Assembly: GCF_017349355.1 (NCBI RefSeq)
Contig: NZ_JAFMPM010000006.1
Location: 186,001 to 250,000 of the forward strand
Reading direction: 5' to 3'
DNA length: 64,000 nucleotides
Source: Thiothrix fructosivorans
Lineage (GTDB): Bacteria > Pseudomonadota > Gammaproteobacteria > Thiotrichales > Thiotrichaceae
The notes beneath the pieces are model-generated. The model saw only the letters and a list, made by a program, of their open reading frames with translations, searched no databases and was not told the origin of the DNA. This document shows, one piece after another, positions 19,048 to 27,753 of this stretch. The position numbers and the translations under genes are program-made. The first letter of the stretch is position 1, and the number at the start of each line of letters is the position of its first letter.

Positions 19048-20280
19048 ATGATTATCAGCCACAAAATCCGCCTAGACCCCAACAATAAACAAGCCACGTA
19101 CTTGGCGAAAGCCGCAGGTACAGCGCGGTTTGCCTACAACTGGGCATTGGCGGAATGGCAAATCCAATACGCGGCGTGGAAGGAAGACAACAGCCAGCCA
19201 AAGCCCAACCAGATGTTGCTACGTCGCCAACTCAACAGCATCAAGCGCGAACAATTCCCGTGGATGCTGGAAGTCACCAAAAATGCCCCGCAAATGGCAA
19301 TTATCCAACTCGGCGCAGCCTTCAAAAACTTCTTTGCAGGACGTGCCAAGTACCCGCAATTCAAAAAGAAAGGCAAAAGCCGCGACAGTTTCACTCTTAC
19401 CAATGACCAGTTTGCCATCGACGGTTGCCGCATCCGCATTCCCAACCTTGGGTTAGTACGGATGCGGGAAACGTTACGCTTTTCCGGTAAAATCCTCTCT
19501 GCCACGGTTTCCCGCACCGCTGACCAGTGGTTCGCCAGCATCACCGTGGATACGGATCAAAACCACCTCCCGCCTGCCGAAAACCAAGGCACGGTGGGGG
19601 TGGATTTGGGCGTATCCGCACTGGCAACGTTATCAACGGGGGAAAAAGTTACAGGAGCAAAGCCGCATAAAGCCTTGCTTTCACGCCTAAAACGGCTATC
19701 CCGCAGCCTGTCGCGCAAGGTCAAAGGCAGTGCCAACCGCCACAAAGCCAAGGCAAAACTGGCAAGGCTTCACGCCAAGATAGCCAACATCCGCCAAGAC
19801 AGTTTGCACCAACTCACTACGGATTTAACCCGCCGTTTCCACACCATCGGCATTGAAGACTTGAACGTATCGGGCATGGTGAAAAATCGCCATTTATCCC
19901 GTGCCATCAGTGATATGGGGTTTTTCGAGTTTCGCCGTCAACTGGAATACAAGGCGGGAATGCGGGGCAGTGTGGTGGTGGTGGCTGATCGGTTTTTTGC
20001 CTCCAGCAAGACTTGTTCTGCCCCCGGCTGTGGGCATAAAGTGGACAAATTACCACTATCGATACGTGAATGGACTTGCCCCGTTTGCGGTGCAGTCCAT
20101 GACCGTGACGTAAACGCTGCCAAGAATTTGCAAGAGTATGCTTCGGCTACGCTCAGCAACCACGCCGTGAGTTCCACGGTGTCGGCCTGTGGAGGGGAAG
20201 GCGCTGGTCTTGGGCGCAAGCCGAAGACGAAACCAGCCCCAATGAAGCAGGAATTTAACCGCAAACTTGACCTTGGTTAA
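19048..20280 (+). CDS. tnpB: TnpB, RNA-guided endonuclease of an IS200/IS605-type element
   Basis: A 410-residue TnpB (OrfB, IS1341-type). Domains: an N-terminal helix-turn-helix-like part (GTARFAYNWAL), then a RuvC nuclease split by a zinc ribbon. Catalytic residues are Asp186 (GVDLGVSA), Glu270 (GIEDLNV) and Asp354 (HDRDVNAAKN), closely matching the positions in ISDra2 TnpB; the zinc ribbon cysteines are in CSAPGCG and CPVCG. Family members cut DNA guided by an RNA made from the element's right end and help retain it; they are the ancestors of Cas12. No tnpA is present, so the element is non-autonomous. All catalytic residues are intact. The guide RNA would overlap the 3' end of the gene and the bases just after it. 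Confidence 0.92.
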   Translation: MIISHKIRLDPNNKQATYLAKAAGTARFAYNWALAEWQIQYAAWKEDNSQPKPNQMLLRRQLNSIKREQFPWMLEVTKNAPQMAIIQLGAAFKNFFAGRAKYPQFKKKGKSRDSFTLTNDQFAIDGCRIRIPNLGLVRMRETLRFSGKILSATVSRTADQWFASITVDTDQNHLPPAENQGTVGVDLGVSALATLSTGEKVTGAKPHKALLSRLKRLSRSLSRKVKGSANRHKAKAKLARLHAKIANIRQDSLHQLTTDLTRRFHTIGIEDLNVSGMVKNRHLSRAISDMGFFEFRRQLEYKAGMRGSVVVVADRFFASSKTCSAPGCGHKVDKLPLSIREWTCPVCGAVHDRDVNAAKNLQEYASATLSNHAVSSTVSACGGEGAGLGRKPKTKPAPMKQEFNRKLDLG

Positions 20281-20304
20281 GTTTGTATAAGTTTAAAGGA
20301 ACGG

Positions 20305-20787
20305 TTAGCGATTGCGCACCAAGCGAACATACATACCCGCGCCCTTGAAGTTTTCATAGGCTTTGCCCTTGGAAAAATCCAGACTCCAAGCGCGTGGGTC
20401 AGATTGGTCACTCGACCATACGCCCACCGCACGCATGTGTGGGAAAATCTCCAAATTGACCGCCGGAGCAGTGCAACGGTGCTCGACCAGACCGCGTAAC
20501 TCCGCCAAGGTCGGCAAACGCCATCCCGCTTGCGCCGTATCCGCTGCTTTGTCCCATGACATACGCCGAGGGCTGCCGCTACACTCGCGCCCGTCTTGCC
20601 CTTCTAAACACTTTTTCCACGTCAGACCGCTACGGGAATCCGTTACCGTGCCATTGCCGTGATCATTAAAACGCTGCGTAGGCGTAGACGCTGGCAGATG
20701 AGTGTTACAACGCTGTTCTGCCATGACCAATGTTGCACTAGCAAGCAGCACACAGCCGCCCAACGTGAGGGTGAACCTTTTCATCAT
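20305..20787 (-). CDS. secreted DUF1566-domain protein
   Basis: A 160-residue exported protein. The start MMKRFTLTLGGCVLLASATLVMA is a clear signal peptide; an ATG 15 bases further upstream is less likely because it adds polar residues in front. The mature part carries the DUF1566 (Lcl C-terminal) pattern: a DxxxGLTWKKC motif, GWRLPTLAELRGLV, VWSSD and a terminal YVRLVRN. Such domains occur in periplasmic or surface proteins of unknown function. It is convergent with tnpB and its promoter region is the AT-rich spacer 20803-21242. Confidence 0.82.
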   Translation of the reverse strand: MMKRFTLTLGGCVLLASATLVMAEQRCNTHLPASTPTQRFNDHGNGTVTDSRSGLTWKKCLEGQDGRECSGSPRRMSWDKAADTAQAGWRLPTLAELRGLVEHRCTAPAVNLEIFPHMRAVGVWSSDQSDPRAWSLDFSKGKAYENFKGAGMYVRLVRNR

Positions 20788-20802
20788 ATTATTATTTACC
20801 AA

Positions 20803-21242
20803 GCAAGCTATTATTTATTAAATTTATTGAATATCATCAAAATAGTTTAATAATCAAACTATAAGACGTATATTTAATCAAAATGGTTCAAGCTAATAAG
20901 ATAAATCTATCATTAAGTGTGCAGCAGGGTAAGTATCATTTGTGCAGACCGCAGTACAACTACCTAGCATCAGCCCTGAGCAATGACGCTAACACTGGTA
21001 TCGCTCACTTTGTAAACATTCATTTAGGAGGTAAAACCCTGCTCCAACACGACAGGGTATCATCACAAATGATACGTTATAGTTACGGTTATGCCGCGTC
21101 ACTGCGGAGAAACGCACGATTATCAACCAAAGGTTAAAAGTTATTTCATCAAAATGACTTGATTTTCAAGTACAAAGCTTCACATGATAGGTGTTCATAA
21201 AAAATACGTAAAACACCACCACAGGAAATCAAAGGTAATGGC
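20803..21242. other. AT-rich intergenic region with inverted motif
   Basis: About 440 bp without a convincing gene, noticeably richer in A+T than its surroundings. A plus-strand 84-codon frame at 20883-21137 lacks a Shine-Dalgarno site and recognisable features. The motif GTATCATTTGTG occurs at 20933-20944 and inverted at 21064-21075, and the latter is part of a 7-5-7 palindrome at 21057-21075. The region holds the promoters of the divergent DUF1566 gene and bioD. Confidence 0.55.
21057..21075. promoter_or_regulatory. operator-like palindrome GTATCAT-5-ATGATAC
   Basis: A perfect 7-bp inverted repeat with 5-base spacer (CACAA), upstream of bioD by about 170 bp. Half of it recurs, inverted, at 20933. 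The size fits a dimeric repressor site; the binding protein is unknown. Confidence 0.4.
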
Positions 21243-21902
21243 ATGGGTATGATTGTTCCCTCTCTGGCTCACTGGCTGGAAGCATCGGAACTACTGAACG
21301 GCAAGGGCATGTTCATGACTGGCACAGACACCAACGTCGGCAAAACGTGGGTAGGCAAACAATTGATTCACACCTTGCGTGTATTGGGACGTGAGGTTAT
21401 CCCGCGCAAACCCGTCGAATCTGGTTGGAATGCCGACATTCAGCAAACCGATGCGTGGCAACTCGCGAATGCGGCGGGGTTGGAACTCGATAACAGTATT
21501 TGCCCGTATCGCTTCAGCGCCGCGATCTCGCCCCCACGGGCAGCGCACTTAGTCGGCAAACACTTAACCTTGCAAACCCTGGCCGCCACCTGCCCGACAC
21601 GCTGGGATAAGCGCCAATTTTTATATGTCGAAGGGGCGGGCGGTTTCTATTCACCGATTGCCGATGACGGCTTAAACGCGGATCTGGCGCAGATTTTGGG
21701 CTTACCGGTGGTACTGGTGGCAGAGAACAAACTGGGCTGCATTAATCACGTATTGCTCGCTGCCGAAGCCATCCAGCAACGCCGCGTACCGTTTGCGGGT
21801 GTCATCCTCAACAACCGCCAGTCGTTGCCGGAGAGCATGGATAACCTGAACGATTTACGCGCTTACTTGACTGTACCTGTGGTGACATTTCCGGCGACTT
21901 AA
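21243..21902 (+). CDS. bioD: ATP-dependent dethiobiotin synthetase
   Basis: A 219-residue BioD. It closes the ureido ring of dethiobiotin from 7,8-diaminopelargonate, CO2 and ATP in biotin synthesis. The P-loop GTDTNVGKT spans residues 27-35; further family motifs are KPVESGW, YRFSAAISPPRAA and VEGAGGFYSPI. AGG at 21233 supports the ATG at 21243. The N-terminus is about 20 residues longer than usual before the P-loop. No other biotin genes are adjacent. The 3' end overlaps the convergent pilU-like gene by four bases. Confidence 0.92.
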   Translation: MGMIVPSLAHWLEASELLNGKGMFMTGTDTNVGKTWVGKQLIHTLRVLGREVIPRKPVESGWNADIQQTDAWQLANAAGLELDNSICPYRFSAAISPPRAAHLVGKHLTLQTLAATCPTRWDKRQFLYVEGAGGFYSPIADDGLNADLAQILGLPVVLVAENKLGCINHVLLAAEAIQQRRVPFAGVILNNRQSLPESMDNLNDLRAYLTVPVVTFPAT

Positions 21903-23047
21903 ACCATTTCTGGCAAGCCATGATTAAAATCAGCCTCATCCGGCACGCCCCCCTTGAGCTGTTCTTGTGCGCCGAAATTGATTTGCCATTCCAAATCATT
22001 GCGTGAACCCGCGTACTCCAGTGCCGTTACCTTGCTAATGTGCTTATCGCTGTAGAGTTGGTACAGTGCTTGATCGAAGGTTTGCATTCCATCCACCGTG
22101 CCTTTGGCAATAATGCTTTTCAGCTCGCCAAACTGCCCAGTACGGATCAATTCCGCCACATACGGCGTATTCACCAGCACTTCCGCCGCCAAATGCAGCC
22201 CGTCTTTGTCATCGGGAATCAAGCGTTGCGCCACAATACCGCGCAGGTTTAAGGATAAATCCATCAACACGCGCCCTTTGTTTTCGCTAGGGAATAAATA
22301 CAGCATCCGTTCCAACGCTTGAATCACATTGGTCGCGTGCAAGGTCGACAACACCAAATGCCCCGTATCGGCAAAACCCAACACCGCATCCATCGTTTCG
22401 GTATCACGCACCTCCCCGACCATAATCATATCGGGTGCTTCGCGCATCGCCTCACGCATGGCATTCGCGTAACTTAAGGTATCAAAACCCACTTCGCGCT
22501 GCCCAATAATGGATTTACCGTGGCGGAAGGTGTATTCAATCGGGTCTTCAATCGTCAGAATGTGTCCAAAGTGATTTTCGTTGCGAAATTGAATCAACGA
22601 TGCCATCGAGGTCGATTTACCCGAACCGGTCGACCCCACAAACAGCAACATACCCTCTTTTTGCAACACCAATTTTTTCAGCACCTCCGGCAATTTTAAA
22701 TCTTCAGGTGTACGAATATCGGAACGAATATGCCGAATCACCATCGACACTTCGCCGCGCTGAAAATAGAAATTCATGCGAAAGCGCCCAATGCCTTTCA
22801 GCGAAAAACCTTTATTTAATTCACGATCGGTAAAGAAAGATTCAATTTCGGTGGCAGTAAGAATTTCTTCTGCCAACTGGCGAATCGTGCCCGGCTTCAT
22901 CGGGTCACGGCTAATCCGCCGCAATTGTCCGCGTACTTTGAGCGTGGCGTGCGCCCCGGTGGTCAAATACAAATCGGAGGCACTTTGCTTCACCATCATG
23001 TTTAACAATGGGGTAATGCGTAAATCGGCTTCGGTCATGACGGTCAT
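21899..23047 (-). CDS. pilU: PilT/PilU-family retraction ATPase, second PilU-like paralogue
   Basis: A 382-residue secretion-type ATPase of the PilT/PilU family. Walker A is GSTGSGKST (residues 138-146), followed by an Asp box (TIEDPIEY), Walker B region (PDMIMVGEVRD) and His box (GHLVLSTLHATN). These ATPases power depolymerisation of type IV pili, giving twitching and DNA uptake. It overlaps the start of the upstream pilU by one base. The C-terminal tail (about 35 residues, acidic, VPDEADFNHGLPEMV) is longer than in PilT, as in PilU proteins. It is one of three tandem paralogues; which of the two PilU-like genes is orthologous to classical pilU needs a tree. Confidence 0.87.
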   Translation of the reverse strand: MTVMTEADLRITPLLNMMVKQSASDLYLTTGAHATLKVRGQLRRISRDPMKPGTIRQLAEEILTATEIESFFTDRELNKGFSLKGIGRFRMNFYFQRGEVSMVIRHIRSDIRTPEDLKLPEVLKKLVLQKEGMLLFVGSTGSGKSTSMASLIQFRNENHFGHILTIEDPIEYTFRHGKSIIGQREVGFDTLSYANAMREAMREAPDMIMVGEVRDTETMDAVLGFADTGHLVLSTLHATNVIQALERMLYLFPSENKGRVLMDLSLNLRGIVAQRLIPDDKDGLHLAAEVLVNTPYVAELIRTGQFGELKSIIAKGTVDGMQTFDQALYQLYSDKHISKVTALEYAGSRNDLEWQINFGAQEQLKGGVPDEADFNHGLPEMV

Positions 23048-24201
23048 TAGCGGGCGTTCTCCATGGGTTCAATCGCCAAATCATCTAACCCCTTGAAGAA
23101 GTCGTTTTCTTTGCTGAAACGGCTTTCCAGTTTGAGGCGCAAGCGTAAATCGTTTTGTGAATCGGCATGGCGCAAGGCTTCCTGCACGGTGATTTGCCGC
23201 GCTTCGATCAAATCAAACAAGGCTTGGTCGAAGGTACGCATCCCGTGTTCACGCGATTTCGAGGTCAGCGTTTTCATCCCCGGCACATCGCCTTTGAGGA
23301 TTAAATCCGCCATCAGCGGGGTATTGATCACCACTTCCACCGCCGCCAAGCGCCCTTCCCCTTTGGCTTTGCGTACCAAGCGTTGCGACACCACCGCTTT
23401 CAAGTTCAGCGATAAATCCATCAATAACTGGCTACGCCGCTCTTCAGGGAAAAAGTTAATAATGCGGTCAATCGCTTGGTTGGAACTGTTCGCGTGCAAA
23501 GTCGTTAAACACAAATGCCCTGTTTCGGCGTAAGCAATCGCGTAATCCATCGACTCGCGGTCACGAATTTCCCCAAGCAAAATCACGTCAGGTGCTTGCC
23601 GCAATGTATTTTTCATCGCGATTTCGTAATTGGCGGTATCCACGCCGATTTCACGCTGAGTAATCAAGCATCCCTTATGCTGGTGCACGAATTCGATCGG
23701 ATCTTCAATGGTGATGATATGCCCTTTGGAATTAGTATTGCGAAAATCGACCATCGATGCGAGGGTCGTCGATTTCCCCGAACCCGTCGCCCCCACCATG
23801 ATCACCAAACCGCGTTTGGTCATGGCAATGTCACGTAACACGGGGGGCAAACCCAAATCCTTCAAACCCGGAATGTGGCTCGGAATATGCCGCAATACCA
23901 TGCCCGCACACCCGCGCTGCGTGAAGGCATTCACACGAAACCGCGCCTTGCCGGGCAAGCTGATGGAAAAGTTACACTCCATCTCTTCCTCAAACTGCTT
24001 GAGCTGGCGGTCATTCATAATGGCACGCACCAACATGCGGGCATTTTGCTCGTTCAATGCCTGCGTCGTCAGCGGCACCATTTCGCTGGAAATTTTGGCG
24101 GAAGGTGCAGCATCTGCCGTGATATACAAGTCAGAAGCACTTTTTTCCAACATCGTAGCCAGCAATTTATGCACGTAACTAACGGCGGCATCGCGATCCA
24201 T
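23047..24201 (-). CDS. pilU: PilU-type twitching motility ATPase
   Basis: A 384-residue PilT-like ATPase with Walker A GATGSGKST (137-145), Asp box (TIEDPIEF), Walker B (PDVILLGEIRD) and His box (GHLCLTTLHANS). PilU acts with PilT as an accessory retraction motor at the inner-membrane base of type IV pili. The position 12 bp behind pilT and the long C-terminal tail (NDFFKGLDDLAIEPMENA) match PilU. Cotranscribed with pilT and the third ATPase. Confidence 0.9.
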   Translation of the reverse strand: MDRDAAVSYVHKLLATMLEKSASDLYITADAAPSAKISSEMVPLTTQALNEQNARMLVRAIMNDRQLKQFEEEMECNFSISLPGKARFRVNAFTQRGCAGMVLRHIPSHIPGLKDLGLPPVLRDIAMTKRGLVIMVGATGSGKSTTLASMVDFRNTNSKGHIITIEDPIEFVHQHKGCLITQREIGVDTANYEIAMKNTLRQAPDVILLGEIRDRESMDYAIAYAETGHLCLTTLHANSSNQAIDRIINFFPEERRSQLLMDLSLNLKAVVSQRLVRKAKGEGRLAAVEVVINTPLMADLILKGDVPGMKTLTSKSREHGMRTFDQALFDLIEARQITVQEALRHADSQNDLRLRLKLESRFSKENDFFKGLDDLAIEPMENAR

Positions 24202-24213
24202 ACATTACCTCTA

Positions 24214-25248
24214 TTAAATACTGTCCGGGTTTTCGGCTTTGCGACGAGCGGTTTCACGATCCACCAACCCTTTCATCACCAGATTTTTCAGCGACTGGTC
24301 GAGTGTTTGCATCCCTTCATTTTGTCCGGTTTGCATCGCGGAACGCATTTGTGCAATCTTGTTTTCGCGGATCAAGTTACGTACCGCCCGCGTACCGATA
24401 AGGATTTCGTGTGCTGCCACGCGCCCACCGCCTTTTTTCTTCAGCAAGGTTTGCGAGATCACCGCTTGCAAGGATTCGGAGAGCATCGAACGCACCATTT
24501 CTTTTTCTGCCGCTGGAAACACATCCACAATACGGTCAATGGTTTTGGGAGCGGACGTGGTATGTAACGTACCAAACACCAAATGCCCCGTTTCAGCGGC
24601 GGTCAGTGCCAAACGAATGGTTTCCAAGTCACGCATTTCCCCCACCAGAATGGTATCCGGGTCTTCACGTAACGCGGAACGTAACGCCGCTTCAAACCCA
24701 CGGGTATCACGGTGCACTTCACGTTGGTTGACTAAGCTTTTTTTGCTTTCGTGCACAAATTCAATCGGGTCTTCGATGGTGAGAATATGCCCGTAATCGG
24801 TGTCGTTTTTGTAATCGACCATTGCCGCCAAGGTGGTGGATTTGCCCGAACCCGTTGGGCCTGTAACCAGCACCAAACCACGCGGATTTTCGGAAATCTT
24901 GCGGAAAATATTGGGTGCACCCAGTTGATCCAAAGTCAACACTTTGCTGGGGATGGTACGAAAGACCGCGCCCGCACCACGATTTTGGTTAAACGCATTC
25001 ACACGAAAACGTGCCACACCGGGGATCTCAAACGAGAAGTCGCATTCCCAATGTTCCTCATAGTTTTTGCGCTGGTAATCGTTCATGATGTCGTAGACCA
25101 GTGCGTGAACTTGTTTGTGGTCGAGGACAGGCAAGTTAATCTTGCGCATTTCGCCATCGACACGGATCATCGGTGGCATCCCACCCGACAAGTGCAAGTC
25201 GGACGCATTGTTTTTGACGCTGAACGCCAGCAGTTGGGTAATATCCAT
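24214..25248 (-). CDS. pilT: PilT twitching motility ATPase
   Basis: A 344-residue PilT, the standard length. Walker A is GPTGSGKST (130-138); Asp box TIEDPIEF, Walker B PDTILVGEMRD, His box GHLVFGTLHTTSAPKTIDR and the C-terminal AIRNLIRE-like motif (AVRNLIREN) that PilT needs for retraction are all present. The N-terminus MDITQLLAFSVKNNASDLHLS is a classic PilT start. It is the first gene of a three-ATPase operon and is divergent from yggS, the gammaproteobacterial arrangement. Confidence 0.95.
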   Translation of the reverse strand: MDITQLLAFSVKNNASDLHLSGGMPPMIRVDGEMRKINLPVLDHKQVHALVYDIMNDYQRKNYEEHWECDFSFEIPGVARFRVNAFNQNRGAGAVFRTIPSKVLTLDQLGAPNIFRKISENPRGLVLVTGPTGSGKSTTLAAMVDYKNDTDYGHILTIEDPIEFVHESKKSLVNQREVHRDTRGFEAALRSALREDPDTILVGEMRDLETIRLALTAAETGHLVFGTLHTTSAPKTIDRIVDVFPAAEKEMVRSMLSESLQAVISQTLLKKKGGGRVAAHEILIGTRAVRNLIRENKIAQMRSAMQTGQNEGMQTLDQSLKNLVMKGLVDRETARRKAENPDSI

Positions 25249-25309
25249 TATTGTTATAATTCACATTGTGGGTTTAGTTCAGTGATTAATAAGGAAAGTA
25301 ACACATACC

Positions 25310-25990
25310 ATGACAATCCGTGACAATATCCAGACAATCGGCGAACGCATCCGTGCTGCCGAACAGCATTTCGGTCGAGAAGCAGGCAGCGTAGAGTTGC
25401 TAGCCGTCAGTAAAAAACATCCCGCCGCCAGCATCCGCGAAGCTATTGCCACGGGGCAAACCCAGTTTGGCGAGAATTATGTGCAAGAAATGGTGGAAAA
25501 AGCGGCTGAATTAGCCGGGCGTGGCATCGAATGGCATTTCATTGGCCCGATTCAGTCCAATAAAACGCGCTTGATTGCAGCCACGGCGCGTTGGGTACAT
25601 TCGGTGGATAGTGTCAAGATTGCACAACGCTTAAGCGAACAAAAACCAGCGGATGCACCGGACATTAATATCTGCTTACAGGTGAATATCAGCGATGAAG
25701 CCAGCAAATCAGGCGTAGCACCCGCAGCTTTGCCGGAACTGGCAGCGCAAGTGGCAGGCTTACCGGGGATTTGCTTGCGGGGTTTGATGGCGATTCCCGC
25801 CCCCGAACCGGATGTTGAACGGCAACGCGCCGTGTTCGCGCAAGTACGCCATTTGCAGGAAAGTCTGATTGCACAAGGCTTTGCGCTAGATACGCTCTCA
25901 ATGGGCATGACCGACGACATGGAAGCAGCGATTGCCGAAGGCGCGACCATCGTGCGCATTGGTACGGCGATTTTCGGGGTGCGTCACTAA
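25310..25990 (+). CDS. yggS: YggS/PLPBP family pyridoxal-phosphate homeostasis protein
   Basis: A 226-residue alanine-racemase-fold protein that binds PLP and buffers the vitamin B6 pool. Lys35 in LLAVSKKHP is the Schiff-base lysine; other motifs are FGENYVQE, WHFIGPIQSNK and the phosphate-binding SMGMTDDMEAAI...VRIGTAIFG. AAGGAAAG precedes the ATG. Divergent from pilT across a 61-bp gap containing TATAAT-like promoter sequence, an arrangement shared by many gammaproteobacteria, where proC and yggT often follow; they do not follow here. Confidence 0.93.
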   Translation: MTIRDNIQTIGERIRAAEQHFGREAGSVELLAVSKKHPAASIREAIATGQTQFGENYVQEMVEKAAELAGRGIEWHFIGPIQSNKTRLIAATARWVHSVDSVKIAQRLSEQKPADAPDINICLQVNISDEASKSGVAPAALPELAAQVAGLPGICLRGLMAIPAPEPDVERQRAVFAQVRHLQESLIAQGFALDTLSMGMTDDMEAAIAEGATIVRIGTAIFGVRH

Positions 25991-26005
25991 GCCGACGCGA
26001 GGTGC

Positions 26006-26554
26006 TTATTGCCCTTGCAGCGCCGAGAAGCGCAATACGCTGAATTTAACGGGTTCGGTATTCTGAATAATATTGCCGCCTGCGTCGTTCAATACCGCAA
26101 ACACGCTGTGTTCGCCGCGCTCGACGTCGGTCAGGTTGAACGACAGGGATGCACCCGTGGCGACCTGTTTCGCGTCCAGATACAACGTCACCCCATCACC
26201 CGCTTTCAATTGCGGTTTCAAGGAAATACTGACCGCTAGCGTCCCTTCATTGGCGCGGATCGCTTCTTCTGCCGTGGGTGAAGTGATTTTGAAATCCGAA
26301 TAGGCTTCCGCCTCATCTCCGGCTTTTTTGCCTGCGGTTTGTGCGGCATCGGGATTAGCTTGGACGGGTTTGGGAGCGGGGCTGTCTGCCACGGTCAGCA
26401 ACGGCAAATTCACGGGTTTGGCAGCACCTTTTTCGGGCGGGTTATCACCGTAGACTGTCTTACCGTCAGCATCCACCCAGCGGTAAATTTCCGCCTGCAC
26501 CGACACATTCGCAAGACCGAGCATTAACAACAGCGATAGTAATCTGACACGCAT
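26006..26554 (-). CDS. secreted DUF4124-domain protein
   Basis: A 182-residue exported protein: signal peptide MRVRLLSLLLMLGLANVSVQA, then the DUF4124 signature EIYRWVDADGKTVYGDNPP directly at the mature N-terminus, a Pro/Ala-rich linker, and a C-terminal beta-rich domain (ISLKPQLKAGDGVTLYLD ... GEHSVFAVLNDAGG) resembling an Ig/fibronectin-like fold. DUF4124 proteins are periplasmic and common in proteobacteria; the function is unknown. It converges on yggS with 15 bp between stops. Confidence 0.85.
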   Translation of the reverse strand: MRVRLLSLLLMLGLANVSVQAEIYRWVDADGKTVYGDNPPEKGAAKPVNLPLLTVADSPAPKPVQANPDAAQTAGKKAGDEAEAYSDFKITSPTAEEAIRANEGTLAVSISLKPQLKAGDGVTLYLDAKQVATGASLSFNLTDVERGEHSVFAVLNDAGGNIIQNTEPVKFSVLRFSALQGQ

Positions 26555-26748
26555 ACATAGCCACGCAGGTTGGTTGATATACCGATGATTCTACGCAAAT
26601 AAACCAGCAGGGCAGCAAGTGGGAGGATAAACGGTGGCGATTCGCGGCGGAGGGATTATAGGCCCTATAGCAGTACACCTATCTCCCCCCTATCCATTTT
26701 AGCTAGCACATCCTATCTCTTTTGTCTTGTGCAATGCAGGGTAAAACA

Positions 26749-26797
26749 TTGATCTAGATCATTATTGCGACGCACAATTTTGGGTAATTTAAATAGC
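26749..26797 (+). promoter_or_regulatory. FNR/ANR-type operator and promoter of the rnf-PFOR operon
   Basis: TTGATCTAGATCAT at 26749-26762 matches the FNR consensus TTGAT-N4-ATCAA at 9 of 10 positions. Its centre (26755.5) lies 41.5 bases before a start point predicted at 26797 from the -10-like TAATTT at 26785-26790. This is the classical spacing of a class II FNR-activated promoter. It suggests induction of rnfB and the PFOR under low oxygen. A 6-1-6 palindrome (TATAGG/CCTATA) is also seen at 26657-26669 further upstream. Confidence 0.6.
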
Positions 26798-26824
26798 GTA
26801 TTTCCCTAAAATAGGACATTTATC

Positions 26825-27718
26825 GTGATTGACTCCAGCTTGTTCTCCACCGACACCTTGGTTGCCCTTGGTTACATGCTGGCATTGGGCGTTTCACTCG
26901 CCGTTCTGCTGGCAATCGCGAACCGTTTCCTGTTTGTGTACGAAGATCCGCGCATCGACGAGGTGGATTCTGCCCTGCCGCACGCCAATTGTGGTGCATG
27001 TGGTCAAGCCGGTTGCCGCGTCTTTGCCGAAAAGCTGATTACCGGCGAAGTCCAACCGGGACAATGCACCGTTAATGCGCCTGCTAACAACGTCGCCATT
27101 GCCGAATTTCTCGGTGTTTCACTCGGCGATCAAGAAAAGCGCATTGCCCGCCTCGCCTGTGCAGGCGGTACACACGTTGCTTACACCCGCGCCCAATACG
27201 AGGGTATCCATTCCTGCCGCGCTGCCGCGCTGATTGGCGGCGGTGGCAAAGGCTGTACGTGGGGCTGCCTCGGCATGGCGGATTGCGCCGATGTCTGCGA
27301 TTTCGACGCGATTACGATGGATAAACACGGTCTGCCCGTGGTCGATGCTGCTAAATGCACCGCCTGTGGCGATTGCGTGGATATTTGCCCCAAACACCTG
27401 TTTGAACTACACCCCATCAGTCATCAACTGTGGGTAGCCTGCAAGAATTTACACTTCGCGGACGCGGCAGAAGCCGAATGCGAAGTCGCTTGCACCGCTT
27501 GCGAGCGTTGCGCCACCGATTCCCCAGAGGGATTAATAACGATCAGGGATAACCTGGCAGTGATTGATTACAGTAAGAATTCCCTAGCCTCCAAGGTCAG
27601 CATCCAGCGTTGCCCCACCGGTGCCATCGTATGGCTGGATGACAAAGGGAACATCGAAAAAGGCTTGAAAGCAAAACCTGTCATCAGAAAACAGGCATTG
27701 CCCATCGGTCAAGCATAA
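26825..27718 (+). CDS. rnfB: RnfB, ferredoxin-accepting subunit of the Rnf complex
   Basis: A 297-residue iron-sulfur protein with one N-terminal membrane helix. It has the Fe4S domain (NCGACGQAGC), then a ferredoxin-like domain (CADVC; CTACGDCVDIC) and additional cysteines beyond the usual gammaproteobacterial RnfB (ACKNL, CEVACTACERC, CPTGAI). It is thus intermediate between the ~190-residue gammaproteobacterial and ~330-residue clostridial forms. RnfB passes electrons from reduced ferredoxin into the Rnf complex. GTG start at 26825 with AGGA upstream. It is separated from the other rnf genes by the PFOR gene, so the order is B-PFOR-CDGEA. Confidence 0.9.
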   Translation: MIDSSLFSTDTLVALGYMLALGVSLAVLLAIANRFLFVYEDPRIDEVDSALPHANCGACGQAGCRVFAEKLITGEVQPGQCTVNAPANNVAIAEFLGVSLGDQEKRIARLACAGGTHVAYTRAQYEGIHSCRAAALIGGGGKGCTWGCLGMADCADVCDFDAITMDKHGLPVVDAAKCTACGDCVDICPKHLFELHPISHQLWVACKNLHFADAAEAECEVACTACERCATDSPEGLITIRDNLAVIDYSKNSLASKVSIQRCPTGAIVWLDDKGNIEKGLKAKPVIRKQALPIGQA

Positions 27719-27753
27719 CCCTTTAAAATTTCTCACTCTGAGAGGCAGTCAAC

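Noticed and set aside
20883-21137. 84-codon frame in the AT-rich spacer before bioD
   Set aside because: No Shine-Dalgarno site, no domain, and it contains the inverted regulatory-like motifs; treated as noncoding.
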